64,000 nt of DNA from Streptomyces sp. NBC_00259 (GCF_036181745.1 NZ_CP108080.1:806001-870000), one strand, 5' to 3'; positions 25,855-34,152 are shown, numbered from the stretch's first letter. Numbers and translations are program-made. Notes: generated from the sequence alone by a model not told the origin.

Positions 25855-26571
25855 ATGAACGCCACGCACGTTCGCAGGGTCGCGGTCGTCACCGGCGCGT
25901 CGCAGGGCATCGGAGCCGGGATCGTGAGCGCCTACCGCAGGCTGGGCTACGGCGTCGTCGCCACCTCGCGCCACATCGCCGCGTCGGACGATCCCGACGT
26001 CCTCACCGTCCAGGGCGACATCGCCGACCGCGCGACCGCGGAACGTGTCATCGCCGCGGGCGTCGAGCGCTTCGGCCGCATCGACACGCTGGTCAACAAC
26101 GCGGGGATCTTCATCGCGAAGCCGTTCACCGACTACACCGAGGACGACTACGACGCGGTGCTCGGCGTGAACGTGGACGGCTTCTTCCGTATCACCCAGC
26201 TCGCGGTCGAGCGCATGCTCGAGCAGGGCGGGGGTCACGTCGTCCAGATCACGAGCACGCTCGCCGACCAGGCCAGCTCCAGCGTCACGTCCGTACTCGC
26301 CTCTCTGACCAAGGGCGGTCTGCAGTCCGCCACCAAGGCGCTGGCCATCGAGTACGCCGGCCGCGGCATCCGGAGCAATGCCGTGTCACTGGGCACGATC
26401 AAGACGCCCATGCACCCCGAGGAGCATCACGCGGCTCTCGCGGCCCTGCATCCGGTCGGACGCATGGGCGAGGTGAGCGACATCGTGGACGCGGTGGTCT
26501 ACCTCGAGAACGCCCCGTTCGTCACGGGCGAGATCCTCCACGTCGACGGCGGCCAGAGCGCCGGGTCCTGA
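25855..26571 (+). CDS. Short-chain dehydrogenase/reductase
   Basis: 238 residues; AAGGAGG upstream gives a strong ribosome site. Classical SDR: TGASQGIGAGIVSAYRR, NNAGIF, IVQ-type strand then SS region (QITSTLADQASSS) and C-terminal ILHVDGGQSAGS. The usual catalytic Tyr-x-x-x-Lys is not obvious: the equivalent segment reads SSVTSVLASLTKGGLQ, where the Tyr position appears to be Ala or Leu while Lys is kept. So activity may be altered. First gene of the TetR-controlled group. Confidence 0.85.
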   Translation: MNATHVRRVAVVTGASQGIGAGIVSAYRRLGYGVVATSRHIAASDDPDVLTVQGDIADRATAERVIAAGVERFGRIDTLVNNAGIFIAKPFTDYTEDDYDAVLGVNVDGFFRITQLAVERMLEQGGGHVVQITSTLADQASSSVTSVLASLTKGGLQSATKALAIEYAGRGIRSNAVSLGTIKTPMHPEEHHAALAALHPVGRMGEVSDIVDAVVYLENAPFVTGEILHVDGGQSAGS

Positions 26572-26779
26572 GCACGGACGGCCCCGTCGGGGCGCGGGCC
26601 TCGATGCGGGGGCACGCCCCGCGCCCCTGCCGGCCGCGGCCGCCCCTGAACCGACTGCCGGTGGTCCGCCCGTCACCGAGGCGAACCGATCGGCACCAGC
26701 CCACTCAGGGACCGTTCGGAGCGAGCCAGTGTCCCGTTCCGGATCCGGCCCTTCATCCGTCTCACGAGGAAGGCACTCC

Positions 26780-27811
26780 ATGGCTTCACCACTCGACGCG
26801 CTCGGCGTGGACAACCCGGTTCTGGCCGCGCCGATGGCCGGTGGCCCCAGCACCCCCGCCCTGGTCGCGGCAGCCGCCGGCGCGAGCGGACTGGGGTTCC
26901 TGGCCGGCGGATACAAGACCCCCGACGCGCTGGCCGAGCAGATCACCGAGGTCCGCGACCAGGGCGTCACCTTCGGGGTCAACCTCTTCGCGCCGAACCC
27001 CCTGCCGGTCGATCCGGGGGCCTTCCGGCGCTATGCCGCCACGATCGCACCCGAGGCCCGGGCCTACGGACTGGACGCCCGGGCAGCGGGAATCGTCGAG
27101 GACGACGACCACTGGACGGACAAGATCGACTTGCTGCTGGCCGAACCCGTACCGGTCGTCAGCTTCACCTTCGGTATCCCGGACGCAGCCGTCATCGCCG
27201 CGTTGCGCGCCGCCGGAACGCTGGTCGTCCTGACCGTCACTTCGCCGGCAGAGGCGCGCCTGGCCGCGGGCGCGGGAGCCGATGCGCTGGCCGTACAGGC
27301 GTCGGCCGCGGGAGGGCACTCCGGCACGCTCACCCCGCAGCATGTCCCGGCCCCTGTTCCACTGACCGATCTGTTGCGGCGGATCCGGGAGACGGTGTCG
27401 CTGCCGCTCTTCGCGGCGGGTGGACTGGCCACCCCGGCCGGCGTGGCCGGGGCACTGCGCGCCGGCGCCGAGGCGGTGATGGTCGGCACGGTCCTGCTGC
27501 GGGCGGACGAAGCCGGTACGTCACGTCCGCACAGGGCGGCCCTGGCCGATCCGACGCGCCACCGGACCGTGGTGACCAGGGCGTTCACCGGCAGGCCCGC
27601 ACGGGCCCTGTCCAACCGGTTCACCGACCACTACGGTGGGCTCGCGCCTTCCGGCTATCCCGCCCTGCACCATCTGACCAGGCCGATCCGCCAGGCCGCT
27701 GCCTCGGCCGGCGACGCCGAGCGGATCAATCTGTGGGCCGGGACGGGGTATCGCCACGCCATCGCGGAACCGGCAGCCCGGATCCTGCGGAGGCTGGCCT
27801 CCCACGTCTGA
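26780..27811 (+). CDS. Nitronate monooxygenase-like FMN enzyme
   Basis: 343 residues from ATG 26780 with GAGGAAGG upstream. FMN-dependent TIM barrel: VLAAPMAGGPSTPALVAAAAGASGLGFLAGG, FGVNLFAPNP, VVSFTFGIPD, AVQASAAGGHSGT, LFAAGGLATPAGVAGALRAGAEAVMVGT, and the C-terminal WAGTGYR. Class members oxidise propionate-3-nitronate or other alkyl nitronates, and some are enoyl reductases. The catalytic His of NMO appears in GGHSG. It follows the SDR by 208 bp and is likely in the same TetR group. Confidence 0.88.
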   Translation: MASPLDALGVDNPVLAAPMAGGPSTPALVAAAAGASGLGFLAGGYKTPDALAEQITEVRDQGVTFGVNLFAPNPLPVDPGAFRRYAATIAPEARAYGLDARAAGIVEDDDHWTDKIDLLLAEPVPVVSFTFGIPDAAVIAALRAAGTLVVLTVTSPAEARLAAGAGADALAVQASAAGGHSGTLTPQHVPAPVPLTDLLRRIRETVSLPLFAAGGLATPAGVAGALRAGAEAVMVGTVLLRADEAGTSRPHRAALADPTRHRTVVTRAFTGRPARALSNRFTDHYGGLAPSGYPALHHLTRPIRQAAASAGDAERINLWAGTGYRHAIAEPAARILRRLASHV

Positions 27812-27819
27812 GCCCTCGG

Positions 27820-27839
27820 CGCCCGGCGCACGCCGGGCG
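27820..27839 (+). terminator. Stem-loop after the nitronate monooxygenase-like gene
   Basis: CGCCCGGCG (27820-27828) and CGCCGGGCG (27831-27839) are perfect complements two bases apart, in practice a 7-bp stem with a 6-base loop, 9 bp after the stop. No T-tract, as usual in high-GC actinobacteria. Confidence 0.6.
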
Positions 27840-27984
27840 TCCTCGCCCCATGCCCCGGGCCCCGGGTCGGCACGACTGCGGTTCTGCACGGCTACGGGAC
27901 TGCATGACTACGGGACTCGCGCCTGCCGACCCGCTCCACCCACCGGCGCGGCTACCCGGCGACCCGCCGGCAGCTGACCGAGGC

Positions 27985-28605
27985 TCAAGCCTCGGCCGCC
28001 ACCTCCTGCGGCGTCCGGGCGCCCAGCAGGGCCAGGCAGTTCGCCCAGAGCACGCTCAGCTGGGAGGTGTTGTTGTAGAGCTTCGCGAACAGCACCTGCC
28101 CTTCGAGTTGCGCGACGACCGATCGTGCGGCCTCACGAGGGTCGGCGACGGCGACCTCTCCGCGCTCACGCGCCTCGGCGACGACCGACTCCACCATGCC
28201 GACCTGGGCGTCGAAGATCTCCTGCAGGCGTTCTCGGATCGCTTCGGTCTGATTGCTCAGCTCCAGCGTCAGGTTCCCGAACAGGCAACCGGAGACGGTG
28301 CCACAGCTCTGCTGCCCCGCACGCTGACTCGCCTCCGTCTCCTCGAAGAGCTGCCGCAGCCGCTCGAGAGGAGCGGCGTCGCCACCGAGGACTCGGGTCC
28401 ATTCGCGCCGCTGACCGACCCAGTGCTCGTCGAGCACGGTCAGTGCCAGGGCCTCCTTGGACTCGAAGAAGTAGTAGAAGCTCCCCTTGGGCACCCCGGC
28501 CGTCTTGCAGATCTCGGCCACGCCCAGCGCCGAGTAACCACGCAGCTCGATGAGCGATTGCGCGGCACTGATGATCTTCTCCCTGGCGTCACTGGTCCGT
28601 CCCAT
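27985..28605 (-). CDS. TetR-family repressor of the redox module
   Basis: 206 residues. HTH: AREKIISAAQSLIELRGYSALGVAEICKTAGVPKGSFYYFFESKEAL. The ligand domain has Cys residues in QQSCGTVSGCLFGNLTLEL, a motif common in TetR members related to AcuR/NemR-like sensors; the paired cysteines could be redox- or electrophile-responsive, which is inference. Palindromes at 28619-28655 and 25780-25820 share the GACCGGTC core, so it probably represses itself, the SDR/NMO genes and the NTF2-like gene. Confidence 0.9.
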   Translation of the reverse strand: MGRTSDAREKIISAAQSLIELRGYSALGVAEICKTAGVPKGSFYYFFESKEALALTVLDEHWVGQRREWTRVLGGDAAPLERLRQLFEETEASQRAGQQSCGTVSGCLFGNLTLELSNQTEAIRERLQEIFDAQVGMVESVVAEARERGEVAVADPREAARSVVAQLEGQVLFAKLYNNTSQLSVLWANCLALLGARTPQEVAAEA

Positions 28606-28618
28606 GGTGGCAAGTATA

Positions 28619-28655
28619 CGACCGATCGACTAGTCTGTACTAGACCGGTCGGCTA
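28619..28655. promoter_or_regulatory. Two TetR operators in the tetR/NTF2 divergent region
   Basis: CGACCGATCGACTA (28619-28632) and TAGACCGGTCGGCTA (28641-28655) repeat the palindromic core found before the SDR gene; core centres are 23 bp apart. They start 14 bp from the TetR start codon and can block both divergent promoters. Confidence 0.75.
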
Positions 28656-28742
28656 GCGATTCCCGGGGCACTCGCCCGCGATGGCCGACCGTCCTCGCGG
28701 ACCGGGAGCCACCGCCCACACGCACAGATGAGAGCTGATGCA

Positions 28743-29123
28743 ATGAGCCATCCCATGCATGAAGTCCTGCGGCGCTGGAAGGCCGCTTTCGACGGCCATC
28801 AGCCCGACTCCATGGCCGGCCTGTTCACCCCGGACGCCCTCTTCCAGGGCTTCGGACCCACCGTCCTCACAGGCCCGGACGCCGTGCGGGGCTACTACGA
28901 AGCCGTCCCGGCCGGCCGGAGGGCGGACGTGACGGTCCTGCACACGTACACGGTCGGCGAGCAGGTCGCGGGAGGCTTCGCGGCCGTCACGTTCGGCGAC
29001 GCGCACGGCTGGGAGGCCCGTGTGCACCTGTCGCTGGTACTCCGCCGCGACGACGGCGACTGGCGGATCCGTCAGTACCACGTGTCCCGGGTGGACACCG
29101 AGCACTCGGACCTGTCTAGGTGA
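28743..29123 (+). CDS. NTF2/SnoaL-like protein
   Basis: 126 residues from ATG 28743; an upstream in-frame ATG at 28728 is possible. The fold pattern MHEVLRRWKAAFDGHQPDSMAGLFTPDALFQGFGP ... GPDAVRGYYEAV ... VHLSLVLRRDDGDWRIRQYHVSRV is that of SnoaL-like/DUF4440 proteins, cone-shaped domains with ligand pockets. Divergent from TetR across its operators, so likely in the same regulon as the SDR and NMO-like enzymes. Confidence 0.8.
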   Translation: MSHPMHEVLRRWKAAFDGHQPDSMAGLFTPDALFQGFGPTVLTGPDAVRGYYEAVPAGRRADVTVLHTYTVGEQVAGGFAAVTFGDAHGWEARVHLSLVLRRDDGDWRIRQYHVSRVDTEHSDLSR

Positions 29124-29185
29124 TCATCCGATAGGGCGCCACGATGGTACTTTGACCGCAATCGTGGGAGGGGCGGGCGACGTAA

Positions 29186-29662
29186 GTGGACAGTGACCTG
29201 CGGCGTGCGGCTGTGGTGGCGCTGGCCGAACTCGGGCGGAGCGATGACTTTCGCGACCGGGCGGATGCTGGTCACAGCCTGGCGGCGTTTGCCGAGATGC
29301 AGGAGGCTGGGGAGCCGTTGCTGGGGCTTGTGCTCGACCCTCGTGACACCTTCGTCACCCGGCGGACCGCGGAGGGCTTGCTCCAGCGAAAGGACAGGGC
29401 CGGACTGACGATAGTCGCGTCCGCACTGGCAGTCGCCAACGACAATCACGCCGATTGGATCCACACCGCGATCATCGATGTCTTCGGCATCTTCTCGGAC
29501 GACCTGGACGAGGCGCTACGGCAGTGTGAGGAGATGTCGGGCGACACCGACGGTCGTGTCGCCCGGGGGCCCGTCGGCTGCACGAGAGCCTCGCAAAGAT
29601 CGATCCCGTTCTTCGCCCCGCATAGCGGGGTTCGGAGCGTCTGCCACTCGGTTTCGCCCTGA
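29186..29662 (+). CDS. HEAT-repeat-like protein with probable 3' frameshift
   Basis: 158 residues as read, GTG start. Helical repeat text: LRRAAVVALAELGRSDDFRDRADAGHSLAAFAEM, GLVLDPRDTFVTRRTAEGLLQRKDRAGLTIVASAL, IHTAIIDVFGIF. From ~residue 127 the frame becomes Cys/Ser/Phe-rich and unlike a HEAT protein. In the alternative frame the sequence continues ARRLHESLAKIDPVLRPA and stops at 29625, the expected helical end. A single G missing from the GGGGG run near 29563-29567 would explain it. Function unknown; scaffold-like proteins. Confidence 0.65.
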   Translation: MDSDLRRAAVVALAELGRSDDFRDRADAGHSLAAFAEMQEAGEPLLGLVLDPRDTFVTRRTAEGLLQRKDRAGLTIVASALAVANDNHADWIHTAIIDVFGIFSDDLDEALRQCEEMSGDTDGRVARGPVGCTRASQRSIPFFAPHSGVRSVCHSVSP

Positions 29663-29947
29663 TGTTCTGGGACTTCGGCCCCTTTTGACGCGGGGTCGGC
29701 GGCGGGTCGGTGCGGGCGCCGGCCGCGCTGCACCCCGGTCCGCACCCGGTGCAGAATCCCGTCGATCACCTGCGGTGATCCCGCAACCTGCCACATCGGC
29801 CGTACGGGGCGATCGTCGCCATCATTCGTATGCATTCCTCGTCGGGGCGGCGGTGCCCCCGCGCGGTCGGGCAGGCAGGGCCCGCCGGTCGGCAGCCCGT
29901 CCGCAGTCGGTTGGTCAGCAGCCGATCAGCAGTCGGCCGGTCGGCCC

Positions 29948-31174
29948 TCAGGACACGGGCTGCGGCACGGCACTCAGGGGATCGTCCAGGACCGGCTGCC
30001 AGGCCAACTCCGCCGCGCCCACCAGGCTGTTGTGGTCGAGCGTGCACGGCAGGATCGGCACGCTGCCGCTGCGGCCCCACAGGCTGCGGTCGGCGACGAC
30101 CGCGCGGAGGCGTTCCGGGTCGGCGTCGAGGAGTTCGCGATGGAGGCCGCCGAGGATGATGCGGTCCGGGTTGAGGATGTTCACGAGACCGGCGAGGCCG
30201 AGGCCGAGACGGTCGATGAGTTCTTCGGCAGCCGCACGCACCGACGGGTCGCCGTACTCCGTGCCGAGCAGGTCCCGGGACTGCTGGAGCAGGGAGACCT
30301 CGGGACCCGGGTCGCGGCCGGCGGCCGTGAGGAAGGCGAGCGGGTCGGCCTCGACGTCGAGGCAGCCGCGACTGCCGCAGTGACAGGGGCGGCCCTCGGG
30401 GTTGACAGTGAGGTGGCCGACCTCCAGAGCGAGGCCGGAACTGCCGGTGTGCAGACGGCCGTCGAGGACGAGCGCGCCGCCGACACCACGATGGCCGGTG
30501 GCCACGCAGAGCAGGTGCTGGGCCCCGCGACCGGCACCGTGCCGGTGCTCGGCGAGGGCGGCGAGATTGACGTCGTTGCCGGTGAAGGCCGGTCCCATGA
30601 CTCCGGCCGCACGGACGCGTTCGGCGAAGATGTCGCGGACGGGGGCACCGGCGGGCCAGGCGAGATGGAGGGGATTCAGCGCGGTTCCCTCGGGCTCGGC
30701 CACGGCGGAGGGGACGGCGAGCCCGGCGCCCACACATCGTCGGCCGGTGGCGCGCAGCAGTGCCGCGCCTGCGTCGACGACCTCGCCCAGCACCTGTGCC
30801 GGGTCGGCGGAGACCGTGACACAGCCGGGTGCGGTCGCGACGATGGTGCCGCCGAGGCCGACCAGTGCGGCCCGGAATCCGTCGGCGTGCACCTGGGCGG
30901 CGAGCGCGACGGGGCCCGCGTCGTCGACGGCGAGGCGGTGCGAGGGACGCCCCTGGGAGCCGGCGGCCGCGCCGGGTCTGGAGTCGACCCGGATGAGGCC
31001 GAGCGCTTCGAGTTCGGCGGCGACGGCACCGGCGGTGGCGCGGGTGACGCCCAGTTCGGCGGTCAGGACGGCCCGGGTGGGCGCGCGGCCCGTGTGGACC
31101 AGTTCCAACGCGGGCCCGAGTGCGCTGCGGCCTCTCTCCAGCTTCGTCCGGGTGCTCGTCACCTTGCCGTTCAT
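29948..31174 (-). CDS. ROK-family transcriptional repressor
   Basis: 408 residues; ATG with GGGAG upstream. N-terminal winged HTH (SALGPALELVHTGRAPTRAVLTAELGVTRATAGAVAAELEALGLI), then a ROK domain with VGAGLAVPSAV, NDVNLAALAEH, ATGHRGVGGALVLDGRL and the zinc motif GHLTVNPEGRPCHCGSRGCLDVEAD. Length and HTH mark it as a NagC/XylR-type repressor and not a kinase. It is divergent from an MFS permease gene, its probable target, suggesting control of uptake of a sugar. Confidence 0.9.
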   Translation of the reverse strand: MNGKVTSTRTKLERGRSALGPALELVHTGRAPTRAVLTAELGVTRATAGAVAAELEALGLIRVDSRPGAAAGSQGRPSHRLAVDDAGPVALAAQVHADGFRAALVGLGGTIVATAPGCVTVSADPAQVLGEVVDAGAALLRATGRRCVGAGLAVPSAVAEPEGTALNPLHLAWPAGAPVRDIFAERVRAAGVMGPAFTGNDVNLAALAEHRHGAGRGAQHLLCVATGHRGVGGALVLDGRLHTGSSGLALEVGHLTVNPEGRPCHCGSRGCLDVEADPLAFLTAAGRDPGPEVSLLQQSRDLLGTEYGDPSVRAAAEELIDRLGLGLAGLVNILNPDRIILGGLHRELLDADPERLRAVVADRSLWGRSGSVPILPCTLDHNSLVGAAELAWQPVLDDPLSAVPQPVS

Positions 31175-31360
31175 GGGCGAAGTCTCCCATGATCCCGCAG
31201 GTCCGGTGGGCGAACCGGTGGCCGGTGGCCGGTTCCCTCACGGCCTCCCTCTCGTCCGTCCGGACATCGCGCCTCGCCCGGACTTCACGACGCTCGACGA
31301 GGCGGGACGGCTCGCGCTCCTCCAGGAGCCGGTGGTGGGGCCCGTACACCGGAGCCGCGG

Positions 31361-31399
31361 TTGTGCGGGAGCCGCGCCGGGCCCTATCCTGACTTTGTG
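31361..31399 (+). promoter_or_regulatory. Candidate promoter for a leaderless MFS transcript
   Basis: TTGTGC (31361-31366), an 18-bp spacer and TATCCT (31385-31390) resemble a vegetative sigma promoter; the GTG start (31397) lies 6 bp after the -10, where transcription would begin. No ribosome site precedes GTG. Together this predicts a leaderless mRNA. Confidence 0.5.
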
Positions 31400-32689
31400 C
31401 CGCTACTAAACAAACCCGACACCGCTCACTCCCTCACCCGCCTTCGCGCCGCGCTCACGGTCTTCTTCGCCCTCGACGGCTTCCTCTTCGCCGGCTGGGT
31501 CGTCCGTATCCCCGCCATCAAGCAGCAGACCGGTGCCTCCGCGAGCGATCTGGGGCTCGCGCTCCTCGGTGTGTCGGCCGGGGCCGTGGTGACGATGACG
31601 CTGACGGGGCGGCTGTGCCGGCGCTTCGGGAGCCATCCGCTGACCGTCGCGGCCGCGGTCCTGCTGTGTCTGAGCATCGCGCTGCCCGCCCAGACGCATT
31701 CGTCGCTCACCCTGGGTCTGGTGCTGCTGGTGTTCGGCGCCGCGTACGGCGGCATCAACGTGGCCATGAACAGCGCCGCCGTCGATCTGGTCGCGGCCTT
31801 GCGACGGCCCGTGATGCCCAGTTTCCACGCCGCCTTCAGCCTGGGCGGCATGATCGGCGCGGGGCTCGGCGGGCTGGTGGCCGCGGGCCTGTCGCCTGCC
31901 GCGCACCTGTTCGCCCTCACGGGCATCGGGCTGCTGGTCACCGCCGCGGCCGGTCCTGTGCTGCTGCGTCACCCCTCCCCCGCGGCCCCCGGACGGTCGG
32001 CCTCGACGGCGGACGCTCCGGCGGCCGGCCCGGCCCGCCTCTCCGGCCGTACGCGCCGCCTCGTCGCGCTCTTCGGTGTCATCGCCCTGTGCACGGCGTA
32101 CGGAGAAGGCGCGCTGGCCGACTGGGGCGCGCTGCATCTGGAGCAGGACCTCGGCGCGCACGCGGGTGTCGCGGCCGCCGGATACTCCCTGTTCGCGCTG
32201 GCCATGACGGCGGGACGGCTTTCCGGTACCACCCTGCTGGAGCGGCTCGGCCAGACCCGGACGCTGGTCGCGGGCGGTGCGACCGCCGCCGTGGGCATGC
32301 TGCTCGGTGCGCTGGCACCGACCGTGTGGCTCGCACTGCTCGGCTTCGCCGTGACGGGGCTCGGGCTGGCGAACATCTTCCCGGTGGCGGTGGCACGCGC
32401 CGGCGCACTGGCGGGTCCCAGCGGGGTGGCGGCGGCCTCCACGCTCGGCTACGGCGGCATGCTCCTCGGCCCGCCCGCGATCGGGTTCCTCGCCGACTGG
32501 TTCTCGCTGCCCGTGGCCTTGACCACGGTGGCGATGCTCGCCGCCGCGGCCGCGCTGATCGGGTACGCGGCCCGGAAGGCACCGGCCGGTCCGGCCGCAC
32601 CGGCCGGAACCGGACAGGCGCCGATCCAGCAGTCTCAGGCCGAGCGGGACCGTTCCGGACAGGCACACCGCCGGGAGCACGCGCACTGA
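31397..32689 (+). CDS. MFS permease (YbjJ/fucose-permease-like)
   Basis: About 430 residues with 12 TM helices, GTG start (VPLLNKPDTAHSLTRLRAALTVFF). LDGFLFAGWVVRIPAIKQQTGASASDLGLALLGVSAGAV and GAAYGGINVAMNSAAVDLVAALRRPVMPSFHAAFSLGGMIGAGLGG match the YbjJ-type MFS group; the middle loop after helix 6 is Ala/Pro-rich, and the C-terminal ~40 residues are hydrophilic. Substrate unknown, perhaps a sugar given the divergent ROK repressor. The start is probably leaderless. Confidence 0.88.
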   Translation: MPLLNKPDTAHSLTRLRAALTVFFALDGFLFAGWVVRIPAIKQQTGASASDLGLALLGVSAGAVVTMTLTGRLCRRFGSHPLTVAAAVLLCLSIALPAQTHSSLTLGLVLLVFGAAYGGINVAMNSAAVDLVAALRRPVMPSFHAAFSLGGMIGAGLGGLVAAGLSPAAHLFALTGIGLLVTAAAGPVLLRHPSPAAPGRSASTADAPAAGPARLSGRTRRLVALFGVIALCTAYGEGALADWGALHLEQDLGAHAGVAAAGYSLFALAMTAGRLSGTTLLERLGQTRTLVAGGATAAVGMLLGALAPTVWLALLGFAVTGLGLANIFPVAVARAGALAGPSGVAAASTLGYGGMLLGPPAIGFLADWFSLPVALTTVAMLAAAAALIGYAARKAPAGPAAPAGTGQAPIQQSQAERDRSGQAHRREHAH

Positions 32690-32725
32690 CCGTACGCCCC
32701 CGACCGCCGACCCCTTCCCGGCGTA

Positions 32726-32758
32726 CTGAGTACGGGCGGCCTGAGTAGCCGTACTCAG
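32726..32758 (+). terminator. Stem-loop after the MFS gene
   Basis: CTGAGTACGG (32726-32735) pairs perfectly with CCGTACTCAG (32749-32758) across a 13-base loop, 37 bp after the MFS stop. A 10-bp stem without T-tract; it could also be an operator for the next gene (start 32815). Confidence 0.55.
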
Positions 32759-32814
32759 GCACAGCGCTTCCCTGGCGCGCACCATGGACGCATCGACCTC
32801 AGGGGGCATCCGCC

Positions 32815-33222
32815 ATGACATCCCGCATGACATCCCGGTTCTCGAACTCCCGGTTCATGAACTCCCGGTTCATGAGCTCCCGGCGTCGCCTGCCGGGCCT
32901 TGTCCGGCTGACCTTCGCCCATCCCGCGTCGCGCGCCTATCTCGCCGTCGTCGTCGCCACGGCGGTGTTCGTCGCCGTGGACAGCCTGTTCGTGCGTCAC
33001 GAGGACGCCTCGCTCGCCGGTGTCTGGCTGTTCCTGCTCGCCGCACCGACGGTGTTCGTCTTCCTCATGGCGGGCTCGCTGTTCGGGGACGCAGTCATCG
33101 GCTCGGTCTGGTTCCTCTACCCCGCACTGGTCCTCTCGGTGCTGATCCAGTCCCTCGCCCTCGGCCTGTTCGTACGACTGCTGCGCGGCGGCCGGCACTC
33201 CGCCCACCCTCAAGGCGCCTGA
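32815..33222 (+). CDS. Small membrane protein, SCO4225-like, with repeated N-terminus
   Basis: 135 residues. AGGGGGCA upstream supports ATG 32815. The first ~23 residues are the tandem duplicate MTSR-MTSRF-SNSRF-MNSRF-MSSR, encoded by two 12-bp and three 15-bp units (32815-32883); translation could also begin at any of the internal ATG codons. Then LPGLVRLTFAHPASRAYLAVVVATAVFVAVDSLF, LAGVWLFLLAAPTVFVFLM and FLYPALVLSVLIQSLALGLFVRLL give three TM helices, as in a Streptomyces family I recall as SCO4225-like. Function unknown. Confidence 0.72.
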   Translation: MTSRMTSRFSNSRFMNSRFMSSRRRLPGLVRLTFAHPASRAYLAVVVATAVFVAVDSLFVRHEDASLAGVWLFLLAAPTVFVFLMAGSLFGDAVIGSVWFLYPALVLSVLIQSLALGLFVRLLRGGRHSAHPQGA

Positions 33223-33229
33223 CGCCTGA
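33216..33229 (+). repeat. Duplicated stop segment CGCCTGA
   Basis: CGCCTGA occurs twice in direct succession; the first copy ends with the TGA stop of the SCO4225-like gene, the second repeats TGA in the +1 frame. Small but of the same kind as the longer 3'-end repeats. Confidence 0.6.
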
Positions 33230-33262
33230 CACCGACATCCGGCACTTGGCAGAATGCCCGGC

Positions 33263-34003
33263 ATGGAGACCGCCGAGCTGATCAAGTCCCTCGTCCGGGA
33301 GGGCCAGTTGCTGGCCGGTGCCGCCGACGAGGCGGGCCCCGACCTCGCGGTGCCGACGTGCCCGGGCTGGCGGGTCAGGGACCTGCTGCGGCACACCGGC
33401 ATGGTCCATCGCTGGGCGACCGCGTTCGTGGCCGAGGGACACACGGAGTACCGTCCGGACTCGGGCGAGCCCGACCTGGACGGGGACGAGTTGCTTGAGT
33501 GGTTCCGGGAAGGACACGGCCTGCTGGTCGCGGCGCTCGCCGAGGCCCCGGACGATCTGAAGTGCTGGAGTTTCCTTCCGGCGCCCTCGCCGCTTGCGTT
33601 CTGGGCGCGACGCCAGGCCCATGAGACCGCTGTGCACCGGGTGGACGCCGAGTCGGCGCTCGGCGAGCCCGGTCCCGTGGCGGCTCGCTTCGCGGCCGAC
33701 GGTGTCGACGAACTGCTGTGCGCGTTCCACGCCCGCCGGAACAGCCGGGTGCGGACGGCCGTGCCGCGGGTCCTGCGGGTGCGGGCCACGGACACGGACG
33801 ACGTCTGGACCGTGCGGCTGTCGGAGGAGCCCGCGCGAGCCGACCGTACGGGAGAAGGGCTCGCGGATTGCGAGCTGAGTGGGCCCGCCGGACGGCTCTA
33901 CCTCGCCCTGTGGAACCGGCTGCCCCTCGCGGCCGTGACCGTGAGCGGGGACGAGGAACTCGCCCGGCTGTGGCGCGAGACGTCCGCGATCACCTGGTCC
34001 TGA
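33263..34003 (+). CDS. Mycothiol-dependent maleylpyruvate isomerase-family protein
   Basis: 246 residues from ATG 33263 (METAELIKSLVREGQLL); an ATG three codons earlier is possible. DinB-like N-terminal helical bundle with the metal-site segments CPGWRVRDLLRHTGMVHRWA and ARRQAHETAVHRVDAE (three His ligands), and a C-terminal MDMPI/SCP2-like domain (GPAGRLYLALWNRLPLAAVTVSGDEEL). Actinobacterial members use mycothiol in thiol-dependent chemistry; the actual substrate of this one is unknown. Confidence 0.85.
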   Translation: METAELIKSLVREGQLLAGAADEAGPDLAVPTCPGWRVRDLLRHTGMVHRWATAFVAEGHTEYRPDSGEPDLDGDELLEWFREGHGLLVAALAEAPDDLKCWSFLPAPSPLAFWARRQAHETAVHRVDAESALGEPGPVAARFAADGVDELLCAFHARRNSRVRTAVPRVLRVRATDTDDVWTVRLSEEPARADRTGEGLADCELSGPAGRLYLALWNRLPLAAVTVSGDEELARLWRETSAITWS

Positions 34004-34102
34004 GGACACGGCGGCGACGCAGTCCACACCCCCACGGTCCCCGTCTCCGGGCCCGTCCGGGGTCAGCGGAAAGCGGTCAACCGTCGACAGTCCGCGTCAG
34101 CC

Positions 34103-34137
34103 GTCGCCGTCGGCCCGAGCCCGGTCGCCGTCGGCCC
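34103..34137. repeat. 14-bp direct repeat beyond the MarR stop
   Basis: GTCGCCGTCGGCCC occurs at 34103-34116 and 34124-34137 (21-bp period) within a GCCGTCGG-rich stretch that runs up to the MarR stop (34153-34155). On the minus strand this is the immediate 3' region of the gene. Confidence 0.6.
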
Positions 34138-34152
34138 TCTTGCCGTCCGCCG

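Noticed and set aside
26582..26594. Small GC hairpin (GCCCC-GTC-GGGGC) after the SDR gene
   Set aside because: Stem only five base pairs and common in such GC-rich DNA; not enough for a terminator call.
29663..29947. Possible gene in the 285-bp gap before the ROK repressor
   Set aside because: Open frames exist on both strands but are composition shadows; only short CAGCAGCCG/CAGCAGTCG direct repeats are seen.
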